From Colivivens sp963640465 (GTDB taxonomy: Bacteria > Bacteroidota > Bacteroidia > Bacteroidales > Bacteroidaceae): 64,000 nucleotides of DNA. The notes below the pieces were generated by a model, which was not told the origin of the DNA, ran no database searches, and saw only the letters and a list, made by a program, of their open reading frames with translations. The translations under genes and the position numbers were made by a program. Positions 1 to 8,645 of the stretch are shown piece by piece. Position 1 is the first letter of the stretch, and each line of letters starts with the position of its first letter. Where the stretch lies: the NCBI GenBank assembly GCA_963640465.1, contig CAVHYP010000002.1:1-64000 (forward strand). Direction: 5' to 3'.

Positions 1-2889
1 GGAGTTTCCAGTGTAAGACTCGAATGGGTATTCGATTGTGTCAGTCTTTGCAACAGGAATAAGAGTTGCCATTACGTTCTTGAATGCGAGCCAACTGATG
101 TTGTTGTCTGCGTCAACTACGTACTGGATGGTGAGTGTGCTGTCTGCACCTACTTCAGCAGTTGCTGAGAATGTGTCGAGGTAGAGCCGTGAAGTGCCAA
201 TCTGTGCACCTGCACATACGTCTACTGAATCTGTGCCTGTAACGACGAGCTTGATTCCGTGAGGAGCTTCTTTGCTACTGTCCTTTACACGTACACGTGT
301 CCAAGAAGAAACATCGTACTTACCAGGAGCAACCTTCATTGTAGCTGTGAGAGTGCGCACTGCAAGTGAGTTGCCGTCTTCTGTCCAGTACTCGAAGAAT
401 GGAGTCTTGAATTCGCTGCCGTCGGTGTTGCCTTCAGTAGACCATGTATTAATATAATAAGGAGTCCAAGCACCTGCTACTGCATCCCATACGCTGAGGA
501 GGACGTCGTCAATTGTGTTGTTTGCGTGCCATCCTGGATTGCTTGATGGTCTCTGGAGACCAGATGCCTCTTCGCTTGTAAGTGTACCGTCAACGTACTT
601 CTCATAGTACTGAGTGTAGTAAGCGTCGTATGATTCCTGAGTGTAGAGGTTGGTCTTCTCCATGAACTCTGCCATTTCCTCAAGAGTTTCCTTTGTTTCT
701 ACGCTTGAATTCAGAGTGTTGGTTGCTTCGTTCAAAGCGTTTGTTGCAGTCTTGAGAGACTCGCTTGTTGGTGCTGCAAGAACTGCTTCGCTGTTGTAAG
801 TCTCAATCACTAGAGTGAGGCTGTTGAGTGCAGTTGCAACGAGGCTCTGTGGGTGAGCTTCTGCTTCTGCTACAGTTTCTTCGTCAGTTGCTGTTGCCTT
901 TGCATTTGCGTATGCTTCATTGTATGCCTTGAGGTCTGCAGAAAGAGCGACTTCGGTAGCTGTGGTTTCAGTTCCGTAGTATTTGAGTGTGAAGTTGTCC
1001 CAGATACACCATGTGTCTGTACGTGTACCCTTGACTCCGACAGTGACTGTTGTGTCTTTTGCTACTTCGAAAGTGATAGGAGAAACATAGTATTTACCTG
1101 CTGTGAAGGATGTAGACATGCCTGACATGCTGCTTTCTCCTCCTGTCATGGAGTTGAATACTGAAGAAGTTACATTGGCTGAGTCAACCATTGCAAATAC
1201 AACAGGGAAGTCAGCACCGGTGACCGTGTATTCAGTCAAAGCTGCCTGGGCATTCAGTTGGTAAACACCTGCAGGAAGTTCAACCTTCTGATAGATGTCG
1301 AATGCTGCACGCCATGACTCTGCGCAGTTGTTTATATTGTTACCACCAGAGAGATTCTTGTTGCTTGCTACAACAGTCCAAGCGTTCTGGTTGCGGTTGT
1401 TGCGTCCGAAGTTCGGGTCGAGGATGAGGTATGTAGCGTTGACTGGGTTGTCTGCTGTTGCAGTAGCCAATTTAGCTGCCATCTCTTCTTCTGAGATGAT
1501 CTGCCATTCAGCAGCTGCACCTGTGGCTGAGGCTGAAAGAACTGTGGTAGATCCGTCGTAGCCGTAAACTGCGTCGCCTGAGTAAATCTTGTAAGTGTTT
1601 GCAGCTGTATCAGAAAGGGCGATTGAAAGAGCGACTGGAGAACCGTTGTCCATGTAGCTACCATTGAAATAGTAGTTTGTTCCGCCGTTTAATACCTGAG
1701 ATTCGATGTTGTACTTGCCGCCTACGTTTACGAGAGTCAAGTATTCAGGATTGTCGAGGAGAGAAGCCTGAGTACCCCAACTGTTGCCTGCACCCCAGTA
1801 CTGGCCTGCCTCTACATTGTAGAAGTAGTATTTGCCTGCTGTGAAGAGAGGAGCTGGGTCGTAAGAAAGTCCTTCGTAGTTTGAAGGACAAACTTCCTTG
1901 GTTCCGTTGTATTCCTTGTAAGCACCTGCAACTGTACCTGAAACGAAGCCGTCTTTTGCCCATGACTCTGGAACATCGTATGCGAATATTTCTACAGTGT
2001 CAACTCCGTCTGTTACATAGATTCCGTTGCGGTTTCCTTTTGAAGTAACATAAACGTCTGTAATCTTCGCGTTGTTGAGTACGAGGTTCACGGGTTGACC
2101 AGCTGCTTCAGCTGCAATAAGGTCGGCAATGCTTGTGTAAGTCTTTGCGATGACGTAAGCCTGAGATACTGTTGTACTCTTGGTTTCGCCTGCCAGTGCA
2201 TAAGCATAGACTGTTGCGTCAGCAGCAACGCTGATGGCGCTTGTGTACTCATTGTAAGACTCGCCGTCAGTTGAATAATAGATTTTAGCACCTTCCACTG
2301 CTGTGAGTTCAACGCTCTGTGCGGTGTAGTAGCTGCCGCCGGCAACGCTGAACATTGGAACTGGAACCTTAGTCGGGTCCTGCTTGTAGCTGATTTCTAC
2401 AGTAGCAAGACCTACTTGGTTGTTCTCAGCAAAAGTCACCTTTACAGCGTTTGTTCCTTCTGGAAGTGTGCTGCTTGTGAGGGTGAAGTCTGAACTGGTA
2501 GTTTCGGTAGCTGTGTAATTAGCACCACCGTCTGTACTGTAGTTCAATGTAGCAGTTTGGGTTTTGGTGCCCCACTGCTTCAATGTGAAGCTGACACCTT
2601 CGAGAAGAAAGCCATCAGACATGATGACTTCGATGTCTTTACCCTTAGTGACAGGGCAGTCATCGATTGTGGAGCCTTCACTCTGCTTGTTAGCGGCAGC
2701 AAAGACTACAGTTGCGGGAACGCCAGTAGTGGAAACTTCATGCTTTGCATACGAGGTGCCCCAATCGGCTATACCTGCGATTGCAGTCATGTCGAAAGTT
2801 CCAGTCATGGCAGTAGACGCTTCTTCAGTCTGTGCGTTCGCGAGAAGCACAAACATCATAGCCGCCAAAGATAAGAATAGTTTCTTCAT
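1..2889 (-). CDS. Secreted multi-domain surface protein with chitobiase-like domain (3' end outside window)
   Basis: An open frame runs from an ATG at 2889 to the window edge, 963 codons without a stop, so the C-terminus is missing. It starts with a clear signal peptide (MKKLFLSLAAMMFVLLANAQ, cleavage likely after ANA). Visible regions in order: an N-terminal beta-rich domain (about residues 30-170), a chitobiase/beta-hexosaminidase C-terminal-like domain (about 175-255, with the typical IYYSTDG segment), an OB-fold-like segment (about 260-345), a beta-sandwich resembling carbohydrate-binding modules (about 510-640), an alanine/glutamate-rich helical linker (about 640-770) and a second beta-sandwich. 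No catalytic motif was recognised. This architecture is common in exported Bacteroidales proteins that bind glycans. A type IX sorting tail would lie beyond the window. The start is supported by a promoter 67 bases upstream. Function beyond glycan or surface binding is inference. Confidence 0.8.
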   Translation of the reverse strand, partial: MKKLFLSLAAMMFVLLANAQTEEASTAMTGTFDMTAIAGIADWGTSYAKHEVSTTGVPATVVFAAANKQSEGSTIDDCPVTKGKDIEVIMSDGFLLEGVSFTLKQWGTKTQTATLNYSTDGGANYTATETTSSDFTLTSSTLPEGTNAVKVTFAENNQVGLATVEISYKQDPTKVPVPMFSVAGGSYYTAQSVELTAVEGAKIYYSTDGESYNEYTSAISVAADATVYAYALAGETKSTTVSQAYVIAKTYTSIADLIAAEAAGQPVNLVLNNAKITDVYVTSKGNRNGIYVTDGVDTVEIFAYDVPESWAKDGFVSGTVAGAYKEYNGTKEVCPSNYEGLSYDPAPLFTAGKYYFYNVEAGQYWGAGNSWGTQASLLDNPEYLTLVNVGGKYNIESQVLNGGTNYYFNGSYMDNGSPVALSIALSDTAANTYKIYSGDAVYGYDGSTTVLSASATGAAAEWQIISEEEMAAKLATATADNPVNATYLILDPNFGRNNRNQNAWTVVASNKNLSGGNNINNCAESWRAAFDIYQKVELPAGVYQLNAQAALTEYTVTGADFPVVFAMVDSANVTSSVFNSMTGGESSMSGMSTSFTAGKYYVSPITFEVAKDTTVTVGVKGTRTDTWCIWDNFTLKYYGTETTATEVALSADLKAYNEAYANAKATATDEETVAEAEAHPQSLVATALNSLTLVIETYNSEAVLAAPTSESLKTATNALNEATNTLNSSVETKETLEEMAEFMEKTNLYTQESYDAYYTQYYEKYVDGTLTSEEASGLQRPSSNPGWHANNTIDDVLLSVWDAVAGAWTPYYINTWSTEGNTDGSEFKTPFFEYWTEDGNSLAVRTLTATMKVAPGKYDVSSWTRVRVKDSSKEAPHGIKLVVTGTDSVDVCAGAQIGTSRLYLDTFSATAEVGADSTLTIQYVVDADNNISWLAFKNVMATLIPVAKTDTIEYPFESYTGNS

Positions 2890-2955
2890 ACTTTTTTGTT
2901 TTGAGTTAATAATATAGTGAATTAAAAGATAATTCTTCTATGGATTTATCGGGCG

Positions 2956-2986
2956 CAAATATAATACTTTCCGCTGAGAATTCAAA
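2956..2986 (-). promoter_or_regulatory. Bacteroidales sigma-ABfr-type promoter for the secreted protein
   Basis: Minus strand TATATTTG at 2956-2963 with TTTG at 2983-2986, separated by exactly 19 bases. This fits the Bacteroidetes TTTG-N19-TAnnTTTG consensus and would give a leader of about 60 nucleotides. Confidence 0.75.
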
Positions 2987-3047
2987 ATGTTTTATGGGAA
3001 AATCTTACTTTGTGCTGCGATTTTTCTCCGGCAGGCGTGGCTTAGTC

Positions 3048-3926
3048 CTATTTGTGCAAACTCCGGTGGCTGACGAACGGGCGGATCATAAGACCGATGC
3101 CTGCGATGATGAATGGGAAGCTGAGGATCTGTCCCATGTCGAGAGTCATGCCTTTCTCGAAATCAACCTGTTCTTTCTTGATGAATTCGATGAAGAAGCG
3201 GAATGTGAAGATGAGGGCTAGGCAGAGTCCGGAATGGAAGCATGTGCCGGGTGCAATGCGGTTGTCTGCCTTCTTGCTCTGGATAATGTAGATGGCAATG
3301 CCTATCATGAATATGATGAGGTATGCCAGTGCTTCGTAGAGTTGTGCCGGATGGCGGGGTACTGCCACTCCATCGACCAATGCGTCGTGGGAATGGAAGA
3401 TGAACGCCCAGGGCACATCGGTGGTTTTGCCGATGATTTCGGAATTCATGAGGTTGCCGATGCGGATGCAGCAGGCTGTGAGCGGTGTGGCGATGCACAC
3501 GTTGTCGAGCACTGTGGTAAGTCCCACTCCGTTTCGGCGTGAGTAAATCCACATGCCGATGAGGCAGCCCAGCGCACCTCCGTGACTGGCGAGTCCGGCA
3601 TAGCCGCGGAATTTCCAGTCGCCATCGGGCATGATTTTTATTGGCAGGAGCATCTCGATGAAACCGTTGGTGCTACCCAGATAGTAGTCTGGTTCATAGA
3701 AGAGGCAATGTCCGAGTCGTGCACCGACGAGGATGCCGATGAAGCAGTAGAAGAAGAGCGGGTCGAACTTCTCGTCCGCTATCTTCTGGCGCTTGTAGAG
3801 CCATCTGACGATGAGGTAGGCGAGGACGAGCCCCACTGCCCACATCAGCGAGTACCACTTGATGCCGAACGCACCGATGGTAATGGCATCGAGGTTGGGT
3901 TGCCAGTCGATGAACAAAGGTTTCAT
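3048..3926 (-). CDS. lgt: Prolipoprotein diacylglyceryl transferase
   Basis: 292 residues, normal for Lgt. The enzyme moves diacylglycerol from phosphatidylglycerol to the lipobox cysteine of prolipoproteins in the inner membrane. Visible marks are the HGG motif (catalytic-type His at about residue 115 in ASHGGALG), the family signature RIGNLMNSEIIG (about 155-166) and RHPAQLYEA (about 191-199), with about seven hydrophobic segments. It follows ychF on the same strand after a 93-base spacer holding short tandem repeats, so the two may be co-transcribed from the ychF promoter. Lipoproteins encoded in this window (the NigD-like protein, the permease-lipoprotein fusion) are plausible substrates. 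Annotation is secure. Confidence 0.97.
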   Translation of the reverse strand: MKPLFIDWQPNLDAITIGAFGIKWYSLMWAVGLVLAYLIVRWLYKRQKIADEKFDPLFFYCFIGILVGARLGHCLFYEPDYYLGSTNGFIEMLLPIKIMPDGDWKFRGYAGLASHGGALGCLIGMWIYSRRNGVGLTTVLDNVCIATPLTACCIRIGNLMNSEIIGKTTDVPWAFIFHSHDALVDGVAVPRHPAQLYEALAYLIIFMIGIAIYIIQSKKADNRIAPGTCFHSGLCLALIFTFRFFIEFIKKEQVDFEKGMTLDMGQILSFPFIIAGIGLMIRPFVSHRSLHK

Positions 3927-3939
3927 ATCTTATTGTAAA

Positions 3940-3999
3940 TGAATGCTCTTATGTTGTAAGTGAATGCTCTTATGCCGTAAATATGAATGCTCTGAATGC
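3940..3999 (+). repeat. Short tandem repeat in the ychF-lgt spacer
   Basis: The words TGAATGCTCTTATG (3940), TGAATGCTCTTATG (3961) and TGAATGCTCTGAATG (3984) recur with steps of 21 and 23 bases. The word was not noticed elsewhere in the window, so the array looks locally generated. Confidence 0.7.
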
Positions 4000-4019
4000 A
4001 GGTCGGATTCGCTCCTCGA

Positions 4020-5123
4020 TTACACGTTGAATCTGAAGTGCATTATGTCGCCGTCCTGCACCACGTATTCTTTTCCTTCCACACCTAGTTTGCCTGCTTC
4101 GCGCACGGCAGCTTCGGAACCGTACTTGATGTAGTCGTCGTACTTGATGACTTCGGCACGGATGAATCCTTTCTCGAAGTCGGTGTGAATTACTCCGGCG
4201 CACTGTGGTGCTTTCCATCCGCGTCGGTAGGTCCATGCCTTCACCTCCATTGGTCCGGCAGTGATGAATGTCTCGAGATTGAGCAGCGAGTAGATGGCTT
4301 TGATGAGTCGGTTGCATCCGCTTTCCTTCAGTCCCATGTCTTCAAGGAAAATCTGCTTTTCTTCGTAGGTCTCGAGTTCAGCGATGTCAGCCTCGGTTTG
4401 TGCAGATATAATAAGGAGTTGTGCATCTTCGTCTTTGATGGCCTTCTTCACTGCTTCCACGTAGGCATTGCCTTCCTTTGCGCTCTGGTCGTCGACGTTG
4501 CAGACGTAGAGCACGGGTTTGGTGGTGAGGAGGAACATTTGTTTTGATGCGTTTTCCTCGTCCACATTCTCCAGTTCCACGGTGCGTGCGCTCTTGCCTT
4601 GTTCGAGTGCCGCCTTGTAGCGTAGCAGCAGGTTGTATTCAGTCTTTGCCGCCTTGTCGCCGCCCACCATCGCTTGTTTCTCCACTCGCTTGATGCGTGT
4701 TTCGACAGTCTCGAGGTCTTTCAGCTGCAGCTCGGTGTCAATCACTTCCTTGTCTCTCACTGGGTTGACGCTGCCGTCCACATGCGTGATGTTGCCGTTG
4801 TCAAAACAGCGGAGCACATGGATGATGGCGTCGCATTCACGGATGTTGCCGAGGAACTGGTTGCCGAGTCCTTCGCCGTGGCTTGCGCCTTTCACGAGTC
4901 CTGCTATGTCGACTATGTCGCATGTGGCAGGGACGATTCGTCCCGGGTGCACAATCTCAGCCAGTCGGGTGAGGCGTTCGTCGGGCACGGAGATTTGTCC
5001 CATCTGCGCATCGATGGTGCAGAAAGGATAGTTGGCTGCCTGTGCCTTAGCGCTTGACAAACAATTGAAAAGAGTAGACTTACCTACGTTCGGCAGTCCT
5101 ACTATACCTGCTTTTAATGCCAT
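4020..5123 (-). CDS. ychF: Redox-regulated ATPase YchF (Obg-like GTPase family)
   Basis: 367 residues from the ATG at 5123 (MALKAGIVGLPNVGKST), the usual YchF length. YchF/OLA1 proteins are ribosome-associated P-loop NTPases that prefer ATP to GTP. Walker A is GLPNVGKST near the N-terminus; switch regions and the DIAGLVKGASHGEGLGN segment (Walker B area) follow; a coiled-coil insert and a C-terminal TGS-like domain end in VVQDGDIMHFRFNV. An in-frame TTG at 5144 was rejected as start because it lies inside the TAACTTTG promoter box. First gene of the minus strand ychF-lgt pair. Confidence 0.97.
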   Translation of the reverse strand: MALKAGIVGLPNVGKSTLFNCLSSAKAQAANYPFCTIDAQMGQISVPDERLTRLAEIVHPGRIVPATCDIVDIAGLVKGASHGEGLGNQFLGNIRECDAIIHVLRCFDNGNITHVDGSVNPVRDKEVIDTELQLKDLETVETRIKRVEKQAMVGGDKAAKTEYNLLLRYKAALEQGKSARTVELENVDEENASKQMFLLTTKPVLYVCNVDDQSAKEGNAYVEAVKKAIKDEDAQLLIISAQTEADIAELETYEEKQIFLEDMGLKESGCNRLIKAIYSLLNLETFITAGPMEVKAWTYRRGWKAPQCAGVIHTDFEKGFIRAEVIKYDDYIKYGSEAAVREAGKLGVEGKEYVVQDGDIMHFRFNV

Positions 5124-5141
5124 AGTTGTCTTATTTGTTTG

Positions 5142-5149
5142 CAAAGTTA
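5142..5149 (-). promoter_or_regulatory. -7 box for ychF
   Basis: Minus strand TAACTTTG about 20 bases before the ychF ATG. No good TTTG was seen at the expected upstream spacing. It decides the ychF start by excluding the TTG inside it. Confidence 0.6.
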
Positions 5150-5677
5150 CAAATTTATTTACAATGACTGCGCATGAAAGGCCGTTTATTTTGCATGAAA
5201 ATTAAATGGAAGAGAATCTGGATGAGATTGCAAGTATTGTGGCGTAAGAAACAGAAACCTTGCTAAAACGCCATGCGCATGAAGAATATGAATTGTTCTT
5301 TCTTAATACGTCTTAACTTAATAAACATCCATTTGCAAAACGGCCTCGATTTGCCCCGTTTTTTCTCTGGCTAGGAAAAATTTTTTTTCTGACTGGGAAA
5401 ATAAATTTCTCTGACTAGGGAGCAAAAAATGTCTGATTGGAGGGGCGGGAAATGTCGAGCAAAATTGGAATTTGGAAATGGTGGATTCTGAATGTGAATT
5501 TGTGAATGATGAATTTGGAATTGAAAATGATAGATTGGAAATTTTGGAACGGTCGATTGGATGTGACGAACGGGAAATTGGGATTCGGAAATGAGAATTT
5601 GACGGCTGAGATGACGATTCGATCGATACCTTTCAAAACTATTTGCCCAAAAGTTTTTCTATCTGACTTTTTAATAC
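5150..5677. other. Long divergent spacer between ychF and porD
   Basis: No gene is supported here. It holds the 22-bp periodic array at 5359-5446 (listed separately) and, from about 5447 to 5610, a plus strand stretch very poor in C and built from near-repeats of GGAATTTGGAAATG-like words. A similar C-poor stretch follows porD at about 6640-6700. Possible reading frames here are short and low-complexity. Confidence 0.6.
5359..5446 (-). repeat. 22-bp periodic GTCAGA array, copy A
   Basis: On the plus strand the core TCTGRYT appears at 5366, 5388, 5410 and 5432, exactly 22 bases apart (the fourth is degenerate). On the minus strand units read roughly TTTTCCYRGTCAGAGAAA, separated by A/T tracts. 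The same array occurs at 33419-33475 and 59616-59690, each time in intergenic DNA. Confidence 0.85.
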
Positions 5678-5685
5678 TAAATTTG
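5678..5685 (+). promoter_or_regulatory. -7 box for porD
   Basis: Plus strand TAAATTTG 43 bases before the chosen porD ATG. The upstream region at the -33 spacing is T-rich but not a clean TTTG. Confidence 0.45.
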
Positions 5686-5728
5686 CAAGTCAATCGTTAT
5701 ATAGAACAAGGTGAAACAAGTGAAACGG

Positions 5729-6628
5729 ATGAAACGACTAGTCATATTTCTGTTGATGGCGATGCAACTGGCAGTGGCTGGGGCGCAGGAGCTGAACTGC
5801 AACGTGAAGATAAATCATTCGCAGGTGCAGGGCACGAACACCAGTGTGTTTGAAACTCTGCAGAAGGTGCTCAACGAGTTCATGAACCACAGGGCATGGA
5901 CCGAGTTGCAGTTCTCCAAGGAGGAGAAAATCGTTTGCTCGATGAGCATCACGGTGAAGCAGTACGACCCGTCCACCAATGCTTTCACTTGCGAAATGCT
6001 CTTCCAGTTGAGCCGACCCGTCTTCAATTCCACCTACAGCACCACTGTGTTTTCGAAGCGCGACAAGAGCTTCAACTTCACTTATGTGGAGAATGAGCCT
6101 CTGGAGTTTATGGACAACAATGTCGACAACAATCTGACGGCAATGCTTGCCTACTACGCTTACCTTTTCATCGGACTCGACCTCGACACGTTTTCACCGA
6201 TGGGAGGGACTGACATACTGAACAAGGCGATGGCAGTGGTAAACAATGCCCAAAACCTGGGCGATGCCGGCTGGAAGGCTTTTAGCGACGATGACAACCG
6301 CCATGCGATGATCAACGACTATCTGGAAACATCGATGGAACCGTTCCGTCAGATGATGTACAAATACCACAGGGAAGGTCTCGATGAAATGGAGAACAAT
6401 GTGGACCGCGGACGCACGGCTGTGACCGCGGCATTGAACCTGCTGCAGGAAGCCCATTCGAACAAGACACTCAGCCGTTTGCCCCAGATTTTCACCGACT
6501 ATAAACGTGATGAAATCGTAAACATCTACAAAGGCCACGGGACGGAAAAAGAGAAAAACTCGGTGTATGAAATCATGTCGAACCTCAATGCATCGCAAAA
6601 TGCAGAATGGAAGAAGATTCAGAAGTGA
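5729..6628 (+). CDS. porD: Type IX secretion accessory protein PorD (DUF4835)
   Basis: About 299 residues from the ATG at 5729; a GTG at 5711 would add six residues before the signal peptide and is less likely. The signal peptide (MKRLVIFLLMAMQLAVAGAQ) is followed by ELNCNVKINHSQVQGTN, the typical opening of the DUF4835/PorD family, and by conserved blocks around FSKEEKIVCSMSI and YYAYLFIGLDLDTFSPMGG. PorD is a periplasmic or outer-membrane-associated protein linked to type IX secretion in Bacteroidetes; its exact role is poorly defined. PorZ (51539-53857) is the other T9SS gene seen. Assignment is by recognised sequence pattern, not by a search. Confidence 0.85.
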   Translation: MKRLVIFLLMAMQLAVAGAQELNCNVKINHSQVQGTNTSVFETLQKVLNEFMNHRAWTELQFSKEEKIVCSMSITVKQYDPSTNAFTCEMLFQLSRPVFNSTYSTTVFSKRDKSFNFTYVENEPLEFMDNNVDNNLTAMLAYYAYLFIGLDLDTFSPMGGTDILNKAMAVVNNAQNLGDAGWKAFSDDDNRHAMINDYLETSMEPFRQMMYKYHREGLDEMENNVDRGRTAVTAALNLLQEAHSNKTLSRLPQIFTDYKRDEIVNIYKGHGTEKEKNSVYEIMSNLNASQNAEWKKIQK

Positions 6629-6721
6629 GCGCTGAAAGCCGGGAACTGAGAATCTGGAGATGAGAAATCGGGGATTGTGAGATTGAGAGTGGCGTGCTGA
6701 GGCTAAATAAAATGTATTTTA

Positions 6722-6753
6722 TTTGTCTTTTCCGCCGGATTGCACTATCTTTG
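6722..6753 (+). promoter_or_regulatory. Promoter for the PASTA-rluD operon
   Basis: TTTG at 6722-6725 and TATCTTTG at 6746-6753 with a 20-base spacer, close to the Bacteroidetes consensus. It ends 29 bases before the ATG at 6783 and rules out the earlier in-frame start at 6723. Confidence 0.75.
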
Positions 6754-6782
6754 CATTTAATTTGCAAATAACCATCAACAAC

Positions 6783-7436
6783 ATGGGATTGAAGAAATAT
6801 TTTAAGGGAAAGAGCGGAGCAATATTCTGGGTGAATGTGGTGCTGGCAATCTTGGTGCTGGTATGCATTCCAGTGATAGTGTTCAACTCGCTTGATGCCT
6901 ACACCAATCACGGTGAGAAACTGAGCGTTCCGTCGGTTGTGGGCGAGAAATACTACGAGGCAGAACGCTTGTTGGATTCCAAGGGTTTCATCGCCATCGT
7001 GGCAGACTCAACCTACAAGAAATCAGCCAAACCGGGCAGCGTGCTTGACCAGACACCGAAAGCCGGTAGCCTCATCAAGGAAGGCAGAATCGTGTACCTC
7101 ACCATCAACCTCAACGGCGAACCGCTGGTGAAGTTCCCCGACATCGTGGGCAACACCTCGTATCGTGAGGCAGAGATTACGCTGAAGGCATTGGGCTTCA
7201 AGCTGACTACACCCCAGTATGTGACCGGAGTGGACAAAGGCCAGGTTGTCCGCGTGAAACAAGGCAGAAGAGACGTGCATACCGGCGAACAGATCTCAAG
7301 AGAACGTGCGCTCACACTATATGTGGGTGCCGGTGAAATCGAGGAGGAAGACTCGCTCTATTTCGAAGATGAAAGCGACGGCGAATACAATACAGACGTT
7401 GACGTAAACGAAAATAACTTCGACGTGCAACTGTAG
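6783..7436 (+). CDS. PASTA-domain membrane protein
   Basis: 217 residues. One N-terminal transmembrane helix (about residues 16-37, FWVNVVLAILVLVCIPVIVF) places the rest in the periplasm. Two PASTA domains are clear: one beginning at LSVPSVVGEKYYEAERLL and one at VKFPDIVGNTSYREAEITL, with the typical GSVLDQTPKAG and GQVVRVKQG elements. The C-terminus is acidic. PASTA domains bind peptidoglycan stem peptides or muropeptides. There is no kinase or transpeptidase domain. Its place directly before rluD and ddl is typical for Bacteroidetes. A role in cell-wall sensing is inference. The start follows a good promoter and is preferred over the 60-base-longer frame. Confidence 0.9.
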   Translation: MGLKKYFKGKSGAIFWVNVVLAILVLVCIPVIVFNSLDAYTNHGEKLSVPSVVGEKYYEAERLLDSKGFIAIVADSTYKKSAKPGSVLDQTPKAGSLIKEGRIVYLTINLNGEPLVKFPDIVGNTSYREAEITLKALGFKLTTPQYVTGVDKGQVVRVKQGRRDVHTGEQISRERALTLYVGAGEIEEEDSLYFEDESDGEYNTDVDVNENNFDVQL

Positions 7437-7470
7437 TCGGATCAAGACAGGACATAAGCAGACATACGGA

Positions 7471-8559
7471 ATGGCAGAAGAATTCTTGGGACAGGACGAA
7501 GAACTGGACAGCGAACTGCTCCAGTACAAGGACGAAGAGGCGGACAGCGACGACGAGTCAGCCCAACTCTATGAGCATTACCGTATAGTGGCAGACAGCA
7601 AGCAGGGACCGATGAGAGTGGACAAATTCATCATCGACCATCTGGCACACAGATCACGCAACCGCATTCAGAAGGCAGCCGACGCAGGATTCATCCTGTG
7701 CAACGACAGACCTGTGAAGCGCAGCTACAAGGTGAAGCCCTTTGACGTGATAAAGATTATGCTCGACCGTCCCTTCTACGAAAACAAGATTATGCCCGAG
7801 GAAATTCCGCTCGACATTGTGTATGAAGACGAGGCAGTAATCGTGGTCAACAAGCAGGCAGGACTCGTGGTGCATCCGGGGCACGGCAACTGGCGCGGTA
7901 CACTGCTCAACGCACTGGCATGGCATCTGAAAGATCATCCAGAGTACGACATCAACAATCCAGAGATTGGACTCGTGCACAGAATCGACAAAGACACGAG
8001 CGGACTGCTGGTGATTGCCAAGACTGCAGATGCCAAGACACACCTCGGCAAGCAGTTCTTCAACAAAACCACCAAGCGCGAATATCGTGCACTGGTGTGG
8101 GGCAACATAGCAGAAGACGAGGGAACCATCGTGGGCAACATAGGGCGCGACCCAAAGAACCGGTTGCAGATGACAGTGTTCGACCCAGCTTCGGACATCG
8201 GCAAACCGGCAGTGACCCACTACTATGTGCTGGAACGCTTCGGCTACGTCACCCTCGTGAGATGCATCCTCGAGACAGGACGCACCCATCAGATAAGGGC
8301 ACACATGAGACATATAGGCCACATACTGTTCAACGACGAGCGGTACGGAGGCGACAAAATACTGAAAGGAACAACAGCGAGCAAGTACCGCCAGTTTGTG
8401 GAGAACTGCTTCAAGCTCTGTCCGCGCCAGGCACTGCATGCCAAGACTCTTGGTTTCGTCCATCCCGTCACCGGCAAAGAGATGATGTTCTCGTCCGAAC
8501 TGCCGCCCGACATGGAAGGACTACTCGACAAATGGAGAAACTACGCAAGTGAGCTGTGA
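7471..8559 (+). CDS. rluD: RluA-family 23S rRNA pseudouridine synthase (RluD-like)
   Basis: 362 residues. An acidic N-terminal tail of about 35 residues comes before an S4 RNA-binding domain (about 48-95, MRVDKFIIDHLAHRSRNRIQ) and the RluA catalytic domain with HRIDKDTSG (about 170-178), where Asp173 is the expected catalytic residue. HPGHGN and the RTHQIRAHM motif are also present. The family isomerises uridines in large-subunit rRNA; RluD targets helix 69. Which member this is cannot be proved from sequence alone. It starts 34 bases after the PASTA gene and reads into ddl. Confidence 0.93.
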   Translation: MAEEFLGQDEELDSELLQYKDEEADSDDESAQLYEHYRIVADSKQGPMRVDKFIIDHLAHRSRNRIQKAADAGFILCNDRPVKRSYKVKPFDVIKIMLDRPFYENKIMPEEIPLDIVYEDEAVIVVNKQAGLVVHPGHGNWRGTLLNALAWHLKDHPEYDINNPEIGLVHRIDKDTSGLLVIAKTADAKTHLGKQFFNKTTKREYRALVWGNIAEDEGTIVGNIGRDPKNRLQMTVFDPASDIGKPAVTHYYVLERFGYVTLVRCILETGRTHQIRAHMRHIGHILFNDERYGGDKILKGTTASKYRQFVENCFKLCPRQALHAKTLGFVHPVTGKEMMFSSELPPDMEGLLDKWRNYASEL

Positions 8560-8564
8560 GGAAA

Positions 8565-8645
8565 ACCGGGCGGATGAACAGTGAAGGAAACATAAAAGTG
8601 AACAGTAGTGGAAACTACACAGATGAACAATAAAAAAACAAGATC
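8565..8645 (+). repeat. Degenerate tandem repeat between rluD and ddl
   Basis: Three near copies of an element beginning RTGAACARTRRWGGAAAC: ATGAACAGTGAAGGAAAC (about 8574), GTGAACAGTAGTGGAAAC (about 8598) and ATGAACAATAAAAAAAC (about 8623), roughly 25 bases apart. It fills most of the 86-base spacer. Confidence 0.6.

Noticed and set aside
7654..8463. A 269-codon minus strand frame opposite rluD
   Set aside because: Antisense shadow of a conserved gene.
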